Below, one piece after another: positions 47,785 to 57,979 of a DNA stretch of 64,000 nt. The DNA is from a bacterium (GTDB lineage: Bacteria > Bacillota > Bacilli > Lactobacillales > Streptococcaceae): contig CAJNBS010000008.1 of the NCBI GenBank assembly GCA_905221065.1, positions 1 through 64,000 of the forward strand. Reading direction: 5' to 3'. The notes under the pieces were generated by a model. The model saw nothing but the letters and a program-made list of their open reading frames with translations. It ran no database searches and had not been told where the DNA came from. Positions within the stretch are counted from its first letter, which is position 1, and each line of letters starts with the position of its first letter. Made by a program: the position numbers and the translations under genes.

Positions 47785-47901
47785 AAAGGGCGTCAAACGG
47801 ACACAGCCAAAAAAGGAGTTTTAACGACGGACGCTTGCGTCCTAGAAAAAACTATCTTTTTGGCACAGTCCGTAGCCCGTGTTCAGTTACGAACACCCTT
47901 G
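47785..47901. repeat. Palindromic element between the DJ-1-like gene and dnaJ
   Basis: CGGACACAGCCAAAAA (47798-47813) pairs imperfectly with TTTTTGGCACAGTCCG (47857-47872), and an inner hairpin GGACGC/GCGTCC lies at 47829-47842. Outer AAGGGCGT and AACACCCTT arms extend it. No coding frame is seen. Structurally like the elements at 46455-46589 and 50553-50697, but different in sequence. Confidence 0.55.
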
Positions 47902-47929
47902 TTCCTTTCTATAATTTTCATGTAAATCT

Positions 47930-48562
47930 TTAGAGGCTGTTTTCTATACTCTGCTTCACTTCATCAAACTCTTTGTCCGATAGAGTAAATATCAAATCCT
48001 CTTCAGCATACTCGCTCTGTTCTTTAAAGTAGTTGTCAGTATTTTCTGCCAAACCTAGACCAAGAATCGCTTTTCTTGCAAACTCTTGATGTGCAAAACC
48101 GATAGCCGTAATGATTTGTTTATCTTGGACAAGAACTTTCGGTTGGAAATTCTCACGTGGAAGAAATTCAAAATAGTCAAAGAAGTTTTGCCAAATTCCA
48201 CCTGTAAATTTCGTGTCGTTCAACAAGCCTGCTTTCGACAATAAAAGGGGAGCTGAAGAAATGGCTGCAATTAGGATATCTTGCTCATTAAGACTTCTCA
48301 AAAACGAGATCAATTTCTCATCTTGTAGAGCAGGACCTATATTTACCATTCCTGGCAAAATCACACAAGAATAATCTTCTATACGAATCTGATCCAATGT
48401 TTTCGTCGGTTGACAGGACAAACCATCCTCAGAGACCACCATCGAATTCTCAGAAGCGACATAATCAATCGTGATTTCAAAAGACAGAGCTAAAGTACTC
48501 GTTAAAGTGGTTATCTCATAAAGAGAAAAATTAGGATAAATGATACAAAGTACTTTTTTCAT
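47930..48562 (-). CDS. DJ-1/PfpI-like protein with Ser at the nucleophile position
   Basis: A 210-aa DJ-1/PfpI superfamily protein. The nucleophile elbow, usually AICxxP, reads IAAISSAPLLLSKAGLL, so Ser replaces the catalytic Cys. CVILPGMVN and the C-terminal FAHQEFARKAILGLGL segment fit the fold. Without the Cys, protease, glyoxalase or chaperone chemistry typical of the family is doubtful, and it may be a binding or regulatory protein. ATG at 48562 after GAGG is preferred to one three codons upstream. Between dnaK and dnaJ. Confidence 0.8.
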   Translation of the reverse strand: MKKVLCIIYPNFSLYEITTLTSTLALSFEITIDYVASENSMVVSEDGLSCQPTKTLDQIRIEDYSCVILPGMVNIGPALQDEKLISFLRSLNEQDILIAAISSAPLLLSKAGLLNDTKFTGGIWQNFFDYFEFLPRENFQPKVLVQDKQIITAIGFAHQEFARKAILGLGLAENTDNYFKEQSEYAEEDLIFTLSDKEFDEVKQSIENSL

Positions 48563-48590
48563 ACGCAACATCCTCTATTTTATCGAAAAA

Positions 48591-48613
48591 CAGAGGCTGG
48601 GTTGCAACCTCTG
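48591..48613 (-). terminator. Terminator-like hairpin before the DJ-1-like gene
   Basis: CAGAGGTTG and CAGCCTCTG pair on the minus strand, followed by TTTTTC. It could end or attenuate transcription between dnaK and the DJ-1-like gene. Confidence 0.65.
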
Positions 48614-48651
48614 GATTTCTTCCTATACTCGCCTGATTTTCAAGCTCGGGA

Positions 48652-50509
<1,858 letters not shown>

Positions 50510-50552
50510 TTAAATTTTAATTCGAATTTTGATTTTTTGATATTCCCCTTAA

Positions 50553-50697
50553 GTGGTGGGGACGTGAGCAACTCCCTACGGGATTTCATCACTTATTTTT
50601 GAGCCTATTGTCTCAAAAATCCCCTGTTTCAGTAGCCAAAGCTACTGAAACTTTCACCACGGCGGGCAATATCTTCCTCGCAAGCCTCCGGCTTGCT
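50553..50697. repeat. Multi-hairpin element between grpE and dnaK
   Basis: GTGGTG (50553-50558) and CACCAC (50655-50660) bracket two perfect hairpins: TTTTTGAG/CTCAAAAA (50596-50619) and GTTTCAGTAGC/GCTACTGAAAC (50626-50651). A third hairpin, GCAAGC/GCTTGC, lies at 50680-50696. No coding frame in the 258-bp gap. Confidence 0.6.
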
Positions 50698-50755
50698 TTT
50701 TATCTTTCTTTCATAGTTTAGTGTCATTTCGGACAAGTTTTTTTAGTTCTATTGC

Positions 50756-51280
50756 CTAGTTGTAAACAACTACCATGGCTGGGCGTAGGATGCGGTCATG
50801 GAGTTTATACCCTTTTTGGAAGACTTGGGCGATGGTATCTGCTGGGTGTTCATCGTCTGCTGGGAGAGTTTGGATGGCCATATGGTAGTTATGGTCAAAT
50901 TCGCCGTCAGCTGCGATTTCTTCAATTCCTTCTTCTTTCAAAGCGTGAATCAAGCTTTCTTGCACCATTTCCAATCCTTTTTTGACATCGTCTGTCAAAC
51001 CTTCAACCGCGAGTGCACGCTCAAGGTTATCCAAAGAAGGGAGAATCGCTTTTGCCAAGTCTTGGCTACGATAACGTTGCAAGTTTTGACGTTCTTCATT
51101 GGCACGGCGTTGAATATTTTGCATTTCCGCATGAGCGCGAAGGTATTTGTTTTCGAACTCATCTGCACGTTCATTTGCCAAGTCCAACTCAGACTTTTCA
51201 GGAGTTGTTTCTTCAGCTGTTTCAACAACTTCCTCTTCTTGAACTTCTTCTACTTCTTCATTTTTTATATCTTGGGCCAT
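50756..51280 (-). CDS. grpE: Nucleotide exchange factor GrpE
   Basis: Releases ADP from DnaK; 174 aa. An acidic, disordered N-terminus ([17 protein letters not shown]) precedes the long dimerisation helix ([29 protein letters not shown]) and the beta-wing domain ending [11 protein letters not shown] at 51280 follows AAAGGAGG; the longer frame upstream starts inside the hrcA gap. Confidence 0.96.
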   Translation of the reverse strand: MAQDIKNEEVEEVQEEEVVETAEETTPEKSELDLANERADEFENKYLRAHAEMQNIQRRANEERQNLQRYRSQDLAKAILPSLDNLERALAVEGLTDDVKKGLEMVQESLIHALKEEGIEEIAADGEFDHNYHMAIQTLPADDEHPADTIAQVFQKGYKLHDRILRPAMVVVYN

Positions 51281-51306
51281 TTTCGCCTCCTTTAATGATT
51301 TCAATC

Positions 51307-52341
51307 TTAATGTACTTCGTAATGATTACTGCTGAGGTAGCGGTAAAAATCTGTCAACTTCATGGTCAAAACACGGTTGACTACGTTGACTTGGTTGATT
51401 AGCTGTTGGTAATCCAGATTGACTGGACCGATAATAGCTAGAATTCCAACTCCCCGATAAGGAATGAGGAACTTGCTACTAATCACCGCCAGGTCAGCTA
51501 GACAAGATTCTTGACTGTCCGCAACACGGACATTTTGCATCTGATCTTCATACAGACCCTCACGAATCTCCAAGGCCACCTTTTGCGGTTGGTCAAAGAA
51601 CTGATAGGCTGCTAGATTGGCAAAATTCAAGAGATTAACCTTGCCCGCCACCACAATGTTTTCGTTGAACATTTCCTTAAAGATATGTTCAAAGAGATCC
51701 ATGACATTATCCGTTGTTGTAAAGTAACGCTGGATAATCTGCGGAATCTCCGTCCGAATCTTGTAGTGAATATCTAGAACGGTGTGACCGAGGAAACGTT
51801 CCTGAATGATGCTCTTCAGTTTCAGCAAATCTTCCTGCAAGAAGTTCCTTGGAATCAGAAACTGACTGGTAACCGTTCGAGACTCGTCTAAGGTAAATAC
51901 TGCCAAGGCTGTATGTTGCCCCAAAATAACGATATCAAAGGCTGTCAACCGTTGTCTACTCGGCTCAACGTCTAGTGCTACTACCGTACAGCCACTCAAA
52001 TCTGTCAGTAGATTAGCAGCCTCTTGCAGAATATCCTCCAATTTGAAGAATTCCTGATCAAAGGCTTTGACAATCTCATAAACCTCATTTTCAGCCAGTC
52101 GGTCAAATTCCAGTGAGTGTTTCACATAGTACTGAAAACCAGCAACACTTGGCATGCGACCGCTTGAAGTATGAGCCTTCTCAAGCAACCCTTGCTTTTC
52201 TAAAGCCGCCATGTCATTACGAATGGTTGCACTGCTAGAGTTAATAGACTCTTGCAAGGCTTTGGATCCGACAGGTTCGTGCGTTTTGGTAAAGATGTCA
52301 ATAATCAGATTTAAAATATCCTGCTGACGCTCTGTAACCAT
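51307..52341 (-). CDS. hrcA: Heat-inducible transcription repressor HrcA
   Basis: Represses CIRCE-bearing genes and needs GroEL to stay folded; 344 aa. An N-terminal winged helix ([14 protein letters not shown]..., [17 protein letters not shown]) is followed by a GAF-like core. ATG at 52341 follows GAGGAG at 7 bases. The longer frame would begin within CIRCE and is rejected. Confidence 0.95.
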   Translation of the reverse strand: MVTERQQDILNLIIDIFTKTHEPVGSKALQESINSSSATIRNDMAALEKQGLLEKAHTSSGRMPSVAGFQYYVKHSLEFDRLAENEVYEIVKAFDQEFFKLEDILQEAANLLTDLSGCTVVALDVEPSRQRLTAFDIVILGQHTALAVFTLDESRTVTSQFLIPRNFLQEDLLKLKSIIQERFLGHTVLDIHYKIRTEIPQIIQRYFTTTDNVMDLFEHIFKEMFNENIVVAGKVNLLNFANLAAYQFFDQPQKVALEIREGLYEDQMQNVRVADSQESCLADLAVISSKFLIPYRGVGILAIIGPVNLDYQQLINQVNVVNRVLTMKLTDFYRYLSSNHYEVH

Positions 52342-52367
52342 CTCATCACTCCTCTCTGTCTGATCAA

Positions 52368-52394
52368 TTAGCACTCGATATGTTCAAGTGCTAA
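52368..52394 (-). promoter_or_regulatory. CIRCE operator 1 of hrcA, downstream of promoter
   Basis: TTAGCACTC and AAGTGCTAA with a 9-base gap; one mismatch to consensus in one arm. It lies just after the -10 box, over the start of the transcript. Confidence 0.93.
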
Positions 52395-52405
52395 CTCATG
52401 ATTCT

Positions 52406-52434
52406 ATTATACACCCTTAGAAGAGAATGTCAAG
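52406..52434 (-). promoter_or_regulatory. hrcA operon promoter
   Basis: TTGACA, 17-bp spacer and TATAAT on the minus strand, a perfect vegetative consensus, flanked by two CIRCE operators. Confidence 0.93.
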
Positions 52435-52450
52435 ACAAAAACTCAAAAAA

Positions 52451-52477
52451 TTAGCACTCTTTTACCAAGAGTGCTAA
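52451..52477 (-). promoter_or_regulatory. CIRCE operator 2 of hrcA, upstream of promoter
   Basis: TTAGCACTC and GAGTGCTAA with a 9-base gap, a perfect CIRCE match. It ends 16 bases upstream of the -35 box. The hairpin it would form in RNA, with A/T tracts, could also act as a terminator for the neighbouring DUF2812 gene. Confidence 0.92.
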
Positions 52478-52501
52478 AAATCAGTCTGAAGACCTAGAAC
52501 C

Positions 52502-53014
52502 TTACCTTCCATTCATTTTGTATTTCCTTTTAAGTCTGAAAAAACCAAGGATTAGATAAGAAATCAGAAAAGCATATAAAAGAAAAATAATAAAGAAAGA
52601 CATAGAAAGTTCTTCTTTAAATAAACTCATACAAACAACAAGGCCACCCGCGAAAGTAGCTGTACAGGAACGAAGTCTAGATCGCATAACTTCCCACCTG
52701 AGATTATTACTCATATAAACTTGATCCTCTGAAAGTATATCAGAAGCTGATTTACGAAGAATTGAACAAAATCCTGTTTCTATCAATTCCCAACCGCTAT
52801 TTCTAAAGTCTTGCAATTCATGCTGATACTTTTTAAGAAATCTAGAATCATAGATACGGTAGATGACATCGTCTGGTTGACATTGGTCAAAATAGAAAAA
52901 AGCAAAACGACTCGTTCTATACCTCCAACCTTTTAAGTGCATCTCATGCAAATACTCTTCTTCCTTGTCCAAATCAACAATAGTGAAGATCCGAAATTGC
53001 TTTTTATTTATCAT
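52502..53014 (-). CDS. DUF2812 membrane protein
   Basis: A 170-aa protein. N-terminal DUF2812 domain (FRIFTIVDLDKEEEYLHEMHLKGWRYR, with FFDQCQPDDVIYRI) followed by two hydrophobic helices near the C-terminus (ATFAGGLVVCMSLF and FFIIFLLYAFLISYLILGFF). ATG at 53014 follows GGAGGAG. Members are commonly encoded with PadR repressors; role unknown. Second of two DUF2812 genes in tandem. Confidence 0.82.
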   Translation of the reverse strand: MINKKQFRIFTIVDLDKEEEYLHEMHLKGWRYRTSRFAFFYFDQCQPDDVIYRIYDSRFLKKYQHELQDFRNSGWELIETGFCSILRKSASDILSEDQVYMSNNLRWEVMRSRLRSCTATFAGGLVVCMSLFKEELSMSFFIIFLLYAFLISYLILGFFRLKRKYKMNGR

Positions 53015-53048
53015 GACTTCTCCTCCAATTTTGAGCATACCTACCTTA

Positions 53049-53627
53049 TCATAAATCTGACAATTCCTTCTTTTTATGCCATAACTTCCAAGCAATATAA
53101 GAAACTATTAACAAAAGGATTAAAGATAAGAAAACATCTATCCCGACCGCAAATAAACTCCATAGACCATACGCATTACTTTTATTGAGCAATTTAAGTA
53201 AGAATGGTATATGTATGGCTAGCAAAAGTAAAACAGGTACTAATCGCAGTCTTAAAATGCGATTAACCATAGCTAACTTCCCAGCAGCATCATTATAGAT
53301 TTCAAATTCTGCATCCGATTCAATTTCAGAATGTGCTTTTCTAAAGTAGGAAAAACTATTAAAGTCCGTAATATGCTCCCAGCCACAGTCTTTAAATAGT
53401 TGTAAATAGGAGGATCTCTCTGATTTTTCCATTGGGTAAAAATCCAACTGATAAGACACTTGCTCAGGGTGACACTTTTCAAAGGTATACCTAACTACAA
53501 ATAATAAGATAGAATAGCTTACTTTTCTAAGTTTCCAGCCCTTAGCATGCATTTCTCTAAAGTATAGAGCCTCCCTCTCATAATCCGCAATTGTAAAAAT
53601 TCGATAAACAATTTTCTTTTCCATCAT
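53049..53627 (-). CDS. DUF2812 membrane protein
   Basis: A 192-aa protein with the DUF2812 domain (YRIFTIADYEREALYFREMHAKGWKLRK; FEKCHPEQVSYQLDFYP) and two C-terminal membrane helices. It overlaps the PadR gene stop by 4 bp and likely has two alternative adjacent ATG starts (53627 or 53624). About 35 bp before the second copy, so a PadR-DUF2812-DUF2812 operon. Confidence 0.82.
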   Translation of the reverse strand: MMEKKIVYRIFTIADYEREALYFREMHAKGWKLRKVSYSILLFVVRYTFEKCHPEQVSYQLDFYPMEKSERSSYLQLFKDCGWEHITDFNSFSYFRKAHSEIESDAEFEIYNDAAGKLAMVNRILRLRLVPVLLLLAIHIPFLLKLLNKSNAYGLWSLFAVGIDVFLSLILLLIVSYIAWKLWHKKKELSDL

Positions 53628-53944
53628 ACTTCCTCCCGACTGTTTCTGTAGAGTCGTTCAATACGCTTCAATTCAATCTCTAAAACTTTGCGTCCCAAGA
53701 CTGTGATCTGATAAATTTTACGCTTCTCCTCTTCTCGGACAAAGGAAATCAAACCATCCTTTTCCATCTTTGACAAGGTTCCATACATAGTTCCAGGACT
53801 AATCGAAACTTGCGAATCCGTCATCTCCTTGACCTTTTGCGTGATACCATATCCATGGTTCTCCTTCTGCAGACAGAACAAGATATAAAAACCTGTTTCC
53901 GTCATGGGAAGATAAACTCGACGGATCTTATCCGTTAATTCCAT
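53624..53944 (-). CDS. PadR family transcriptional repressor
   Basis: A 106-aa winged-helix regulator (TETGFYILFCLQKENHGYGITQKVKEMT; SPGTMYGTLSKMEKDGLI; KRKIYQITVLGRKVLE). Such short PadR proteins repress their own operon and membrane or transporter genes, often in response to antibiotics. Direct repeats that may be its operator lie just upstream. Confidence 0.9.
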   Translation of the reverse strand: MELTDKIRRVYLPMTETGFYILFCLQKENHGYGITQKVKEMTDSQVSISPGTMYGTLSKMEKDGLISFVREEEKRKIYQITVLGRKVLEIELKRIERLYRNSREEV

Positions 53945-53969
53945 TTACAGCCACCTCCTATTCAGTTCG

Positions 53970-54008
53970 ATATATCGCACTTCGTTATATAAAATATATC
54001 ACATCTCG
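53970..54008 (-). promoter_or_regulatory. Candidate PadR operator: direct repeats
   Basis: On the minus strand CGAGATGTGATATAT and CGAAGTGCGATATAT are direct repeats 24 bp apart (12 of 15 bases equal), with an A+T-rich promoter-like stretch (TTTTATATAAC) between. The spacing and location right before the PadR gene suggest autoregulation. Confidence 0.6.
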
Positions 54009-54064
54009 ATATAAAAAGCAAGAAAAAAAGACCACCCTCAGGCAATCTTTCTTCTATATTAGTA

Positions 54065-55411
54065 TTAGTAAAGGTCTAAATAATTATCAATTTCCCATTG
54101 TGACACAAACGTCGCATAGCTAGCCCATTCGATTCGTTTGGCTTCAAGGAAGCTAGTATAGATGTGTTCTCCGAGAGCTGCTCTGACAACCTCATCCTCT
54201 GTTAAAGCCTTCAAAGCGTTGTGAAGAGTTGATGGAAGGTCTGTAATACCAGCTTCCTTACGCTCTTCTGCTGTCATGATGTAGATATTTTCTTCGATAG
54301 GAGCTGGTGCTTCGATTTTATTTTCAATACCATGCAAACCAACTTCCAAAAGAACCGCCATAGCGATGTATGGGTTGGCCATTGGATCCACCGAACGCAA
54401 CTCAAGACGAGTTCCCATACCGCGTGAAGCAGGCACGCGCACAAGTGGCGAACGGTTACGACCAGCCCAAGCAATGTAAACAGGCGCTTCATAACCTGGA
54501 ACCAAACGTTTGTATGAGTTAACCGTTGGGTTCATGATAGCAGTATAGTTGTAAGCATGCTTGATCAAACCACCAAGGAAATGGTAGGCCGTTTCTGACA
54601 ACTGCATTCCTTTTGGATCATTTGGATCAAAGAAGGCATTGTTTCCTTCTGCATCAAACAAGGACATATTACAGTGCATACCTGATCCAGCAATACCAAA
54701 TTTTGGTTTCGCCATAAAGGTTGCGTAAAGACCATGTTTGCGAGCAATGGTTTTAACAACGAGTTTAAAGATTTGAATCTTATCACAAGCACGGAGAACT
54801 TCATCGTACTTGAAATCAATCTCGTGTTGTCCAACCGCAACCTCGTGGTGACTCGCTTCTACTTCAAATCCCATTTTGGTTAAGACATTGACAATCTCAC
54901 GACGTGTATTGTCCGCAAGGTCAGTAGGCGCCAAATCAAAGTAGCCACCCTTGTCATTTACTTCAAGTGTTGGGTCTCCATTTTCATCCAACTTAAATAG
55001 GAAGAATTCTGGTTCTGGACCAAGGTTGAAAGATTTGAATCCGACTTCTTCCATGTGACGAAGAGCACGTTTCAAATTGCCACGAGGGTCACCCGCAAAT
55101 GGTTCACCTTCTGTTGTATAGACATCACAGATCAAACCTGCAACACTTCCATTTTCATCTCCCCAAGGGAAGACTGTCCATGTATCCAAGTCTGGGTACA
55201 AGTACATATCTGACTCATTGATACGTACAAAACCTTCAATAGAAGATCCATCAAACATCGCCTTGTTTGACAAGACTTTATCTAACTGTTCATCTGTAGC
55301 AGGAATTTCGACGTTTTTCATGGTTCCCAAAATATCTGAGAACATAAGACGAATAAAGGTAACATTTTTTTCCTTGACTTCACGACGAATATCTGCAGCT
55401 GTGATTGGCAT
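54065..55411 (-). CDS. glnA: Glutamine synthetase, type I
   Basis: Makes glutamine from glutamate, ammonia and ATP; 448 aa, dodecameric GSI-alpha. Motifs: [56 protein letters not shown] and the NRSPLVRVP loop. The Bacillus-type feedback regulation involves complex formation with GlnR; the gene is 36 bp after glnR. Confidence 0.98.
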   Translation of the reverse strand: MPITAADIRREVKEKNVTFIRLMFSDILGTMKNVEIPATDEQLDKVLSNKAMFDGSSIEGFVRINESDMYLYPDLDTWTVFPWGDENGSVAGLICDVYTTEGEPFAGDPRGNLKRALRHMEEVGFKSFNLGPEPEFFLFKLDENGDPTLEVNDKGGYFDLAPTDLADNTRREIVNVLTKMGFEVEASHHEVAVGQHEIDFKYDEVLRACDKIQIFKLVVKTIARKHGLYATFMAKPKFGIAGSGMHCNMSLFDAEGNNAFFDPNDPKGMQLSETAYHFLGGLIKHAYNYTAIMNPTVNSYKRLVPGYEAPVYIAWAGRNRSPLVRVPASRGMGTRLELRSVDPMANPYIAMAVLLEVGLHGIENKIEAPAPIEENIYIMTAEERKEAGITDLPSTLHNALKALTEDEVVRAALGEHIYTSFLEAKRIEWASYATFVSQWEIDNYLDLY

Positions 55412-55447
55412 GAGTTTTCTCCTTAATGTATGACTACTTGCGGTTAC

Positions 55448-55804
55448 CTAACCGCGACCAAAAGGTGACCGTACTGAAGCAAAGCGACCCTGTTGGAGGA
55501 GTTCATTGTGAAGTGCACGACGCACCTCAGTCTGACTCACCGCTTTCTTGGATTTCGCTTCACGTTCAGCATATTTTTTCTTAATGGCAGCGATATTATA
55601 ACCTTCAGAGATATAATCTTTGATTTCAAGCAGACGATCCATGTCATTCAAGGAATACATGCGACGGTTTCCTTCGTTTCGATCCGGTTTAATCAACTCT
55701 TGATCTTCATAATAACGAATCTGACGCGCCGATAGATCGGTCAACTTCATAACACTGCCGATAGGAAAAACAGCCATATTTCGGCGAAATTCTTTTTCCT
55801 TCAT
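55448..55804 (-). CDS. glnR: Nitrogen regulator GlnR (MerR family)
   Basis: A 118-aa MerR-type repressor with winged helix (FPIGSVMKLTDLSARQIRYYEDQELI) and RRMYSLNDMDRLLEIKDYISEGYN. The C-terminal tail, which senses feedback-inhibited glutamine synthetase, ends RSPFGRG. It represses glnRA under nitrogen excess through the box at 55864-55880. Confidence 0.95.
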   Translation of the reverse strand: MKEKEFRRNMAVFPIGSVMKLTDLSARQIRYYEDQELIKPDRNEGNRRMYSLNDMDRLLEIKDYISEGYNIAAIKKKYAEREAKSKKAVSQTEVRRALHNELLQQGRFASVRSPFGRG

Positions 55805-55827
55805 TTACAATTTCCTTCTTTCTGTCT

Positions 55828-55856
55828 ATTATAGTCTAAAAAAAGACAAACGTCAA
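55828..55856 (-). promoter_or_regulatory. glnRA promoter
   Basis: TTGACG, 17-bp spacer and TATAAT on the minus strand. Confidence 0.9.
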
Positions 55857-55863
55857 TTGATAA

Positions 55864-55880
55864 TGTTATAAAATGTAACA
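55864..55880 (-). promoter_or_regulatory. GlnR operator (GlnR box)
   Basis: TGTTA-N7-TAACA, an exact match to the GlnR/TnrA consensus TGTNAN7TNACA, 8 bases upstream of the -35 box. Repressor binding would hinder polymerase. Confidence 0.93.
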
Positions 55881-56408
55881 TTATTTTTCTTTTTTCTCTA
55901 AAAAGAAACGAATACGATCAATATCGTAATTTACGAGAATTGCGACAAAAACTCCCATGAAAGTTTCCGATACACGCGCAAACACGTACAAAATCGTTTC
56001 TCCAGTAGGAATCGATAGGGTAATGATTAACATGGCTGCTACACCACCAATAACACCTGCTTTGTTATTCATAGCTACATTTGTCATAATGGTTAACATG
56101 GTGCAGATAGGAACAACAACCAAGGTTACCCAAAATGCTTCATGGAAAACGGTATTTAATAGGAAGAAGACCAGGGCATAGAGGCCACCGATACTATTTC
56201 CTAGAATACGCGAAGTCCCAAAATGAACACTCTTATCAAAACTCTCCCTCAGACTAAAAACAGCTGTCAAAGCACCTATTTGAAGACCTTTCCAGCCAAA
56301 AAAGCCAAAAATCAAGAGAACTAGAAAAACAGCAATACCTGTTTTAAAGGTTCGCATACCAAGTTTGAACTGGGATTTATCGAATTTATATTTTTTAAAA
56401 TAACTCAT
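55881..56408 (-). CDS. Aromatic acid exporter-like membrane protein (ArAE_1/FUSC)
   Basis: A 175-aa membrane protein with about five hydrophobic helices, matching the N-terminal ArAE_1 (FUSC-type) domain; the usual C-terminal cytoplasmic domain is short or missing (ends FFLEKKEK). Its stop directly adjoins the GlnR box, and it is encoded just upstream of glnR; transport role uncertain. Confidence 0.72.
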   Translation of the reverse strand: MSYFKKYKFDKSQFKLGMRTFKTGIAVFLVLLIFGFFGWKGLQIGALTAVFSLRESFDKSVHFGTSRILGNSIGGLYALVFFLLNTVFHEAFWVTLVVVPICTMLTIMTNVAMNNKAGVIGGVAAMLIITLSIPTGETILYVFARVSETFMGVFVAILVNYDIDRIRFFLEKKEK

Positions 56409-56497
56409 AATCTCAACTTTCTATTTCCATTTTATCATAATTTAGGTGATTTTATGAGCAATAGTTGAGAGGAAGCGTTTTTATTTTCAGTAAAAGA

Positions 56498-56527
56498 AAA
56501 GAGGAACTTTCATTCCCCTCTTCTTAG
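56498..56527 (-). terminator. Intrinsic terminator of pgk
   Basis: AAGAGGGGAA and TTCCTCTT form an imperfect stem on the minus strand with a TTTTCTTTT tail. Confidence 0.7.
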
Positions 56528-56543
56528 ATTCATTTAGTTAATC

Positions 56544-57740
56544 TTATTTTTCTGTCAAGGCTGCAAGTCCTGGAAGAACTTTACCTTCAAGAAGTTCCAT
56601 TGATGCTCCACCACCAGTAGAGATCCATGAGAATTTGTCTGCGCGACCAAGGTTGATGGCTGCGGCAGCTGAGTCACCACCACCAATGATTGATTTAACG
56701 CCTGGTTGTTTCACGATAGCGTCCATCACACCGATTGTACCAGCTTGGAAGTCTGGGTTTTCAAATACACCCATAGGTCCGTTCCATACAACTGTTTTCG
56801 CACCAGTCAAAGCTTCGTCAAATTTAGCAATAGATTTTGGACCGATGTCAAGACCAAGGAAGCCTTCAGAAACTGCTTCACCTTCAGTGTCACGCACTTC
56901 AGTGTAACCAGCAAATGCGTTAGCTTCTTTTGAGTCAACTGGCAAGATCAATTTACCGTTTGCTTTTTCAAGAAGAGCTTTTGCAACATCCAATTTGTCT
57001 TCTTCTACAAGTGAGTTACCGATTTCGATACCTTGCGCTTTGTAGAATGTGTAAGTCATACCACCACCGATAAGGACTTTATCAGCTTTTTCAAGCAAGT
57101 TTTCGATAACACCGATCTTGTCTGAAACTTTTGAGCCACCAAGGATAGCCACGAATGGACGTTCTGGAGTTTCAACTGCTTCTTGGATGTAAGCAATTTC
57201 GTTTTCAAGAAGGAAACCAGCAACTGCTTTTTCAACGTTTGCTGAGATACCAACGTTAGATGCGTGTGCACGGTGAGCTGTACCGAATGCATCATTTACG
57301 AAGATACCATCTCCAAGTGATGCCCAGTATTTACCAAGTTCAGGATCGTTTTTAGATTCTTTTTTGCCGTCAACATCTTCGTAACGAGTGTTTTCAACCA
57401 AAAGAACTTGTCCATCTTCAAGAGCGTTGATAGCTGCTTCCAATTCAGCACCACGAGTTACACCTGGGAAAACAACATCTTGACCAAGTTTTGCTGCCAA
57501 GTCTGCCGCTACAGGAGCAAGTGATTTACCAGCTTTATCAGCTTCCTCTTTCACACGTCCAAGGTGAGAGAAAAGAATTGCACGTCCACCTTGTTCGATG
57601 ATGTACTTAATAGTTGGAAGAGCTGCTGTGATACGGTTGTCGTTAGTGATTACGCCATCTTTCAATGGTACGTTGAAGTCAACACGAACGAGGACTTTTT
57701 TACCTTTCAAGTCAACATCTTTAACAGTAAGTTTTGCCAT
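56544..57740 (-). CDS. pgk: Phosphoglycerate kinase
   Basis: Glycolytic enzyme producing ATP from 1,3-bisphosphoglycerate; 398 aa, full length. Motifs: [41 protein letters not shown]-type [12 protein letters not shown] and the C-terminal nucleotide loop [11 protein letters not shown]. Single gene with its own promoter; antisense frames along it are shadows. Confidence 0.98.
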   Translation of the reverse strand: MAKLTVKDVDLKGKKVLVRVDFNVPLKDGVITNDNRITAALPTIKYIIEQGGRAILFSHLGRVKEEADKAGKSLAPVAADLAAKLGQDVVFPGVTRGAELEAAINALEDGQVLLVENTRYEDVDGKKESKNDPELGKYWASLGDGIFVNDAFGTAHRAHASNVGISANVEKAVAGFLLENEIAYIQEAVETPERPFVAILGGSKVSDKIGVIENLLEKADKVLIGGGMTYTFYKAQGIEIGNSLVEEDKLDVAKALLEKANGKLILPVDSKEANAFAGYTEVRDTEGEAVSEGFLGLDIGPKSIAKFDEALTGAKTVVWNGPMGVFENPDFQAGTIGVMDAIVKQPGVKSIIGGGDSAAAAINLGRADKFSWISTGGGASMELLEGKVLPGLAALTEK

Positions 57741-57776
57741 GTTACAAAAACCCCTTTATTTATTTTATTCGAAACT

Positions 57777-57782
57777 ATTATA
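57777..57782 (-). promoter_or_regulatory. Extended -10 promoter of pgk
   Basis: TGATATAAT on the minus strand with a weak -35 (TTCCTT at 17 bp). A/T-rich leader of ~37 bases follows. Confidence 0.6.
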
Positions 57783-57907
57783 TCACACTTTGGAAATATA
57801 AGGAAAGATTTCACAAGATTTTTCGATATTTAATCTTCATGTTATGTTAGAGTGTATTATTTTTTCTTTCCCTAACGAATTTTCTTTCAAAAATCTTAGC
57901 TTAACAC

Positions 57908-57936
57908 TTGTTAGATTTACTTTTATCCTTTAAAAT
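57908..57936 (+). promoter_or_regulatory. Promoter of the Na/Pi cotransporter gene
   Basis: TTGTTA, 17-bp spacer and TAAAAT on the plus strand, 44 bp before the start codon. Confidence 0.65.
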
Positions 57937-57979
57937 AGAATAGGAGAAATTCCGTTATTATTTTTCGGAGGAAAAAGAA

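Noticed and set aside
52451..52477. Reading the upstream CIRCE only as a terminator of the DUF2812 gene
   Set aside because: The 9-9-9 spacing and both arms match CIRCE exactly; terminator use may be additional.
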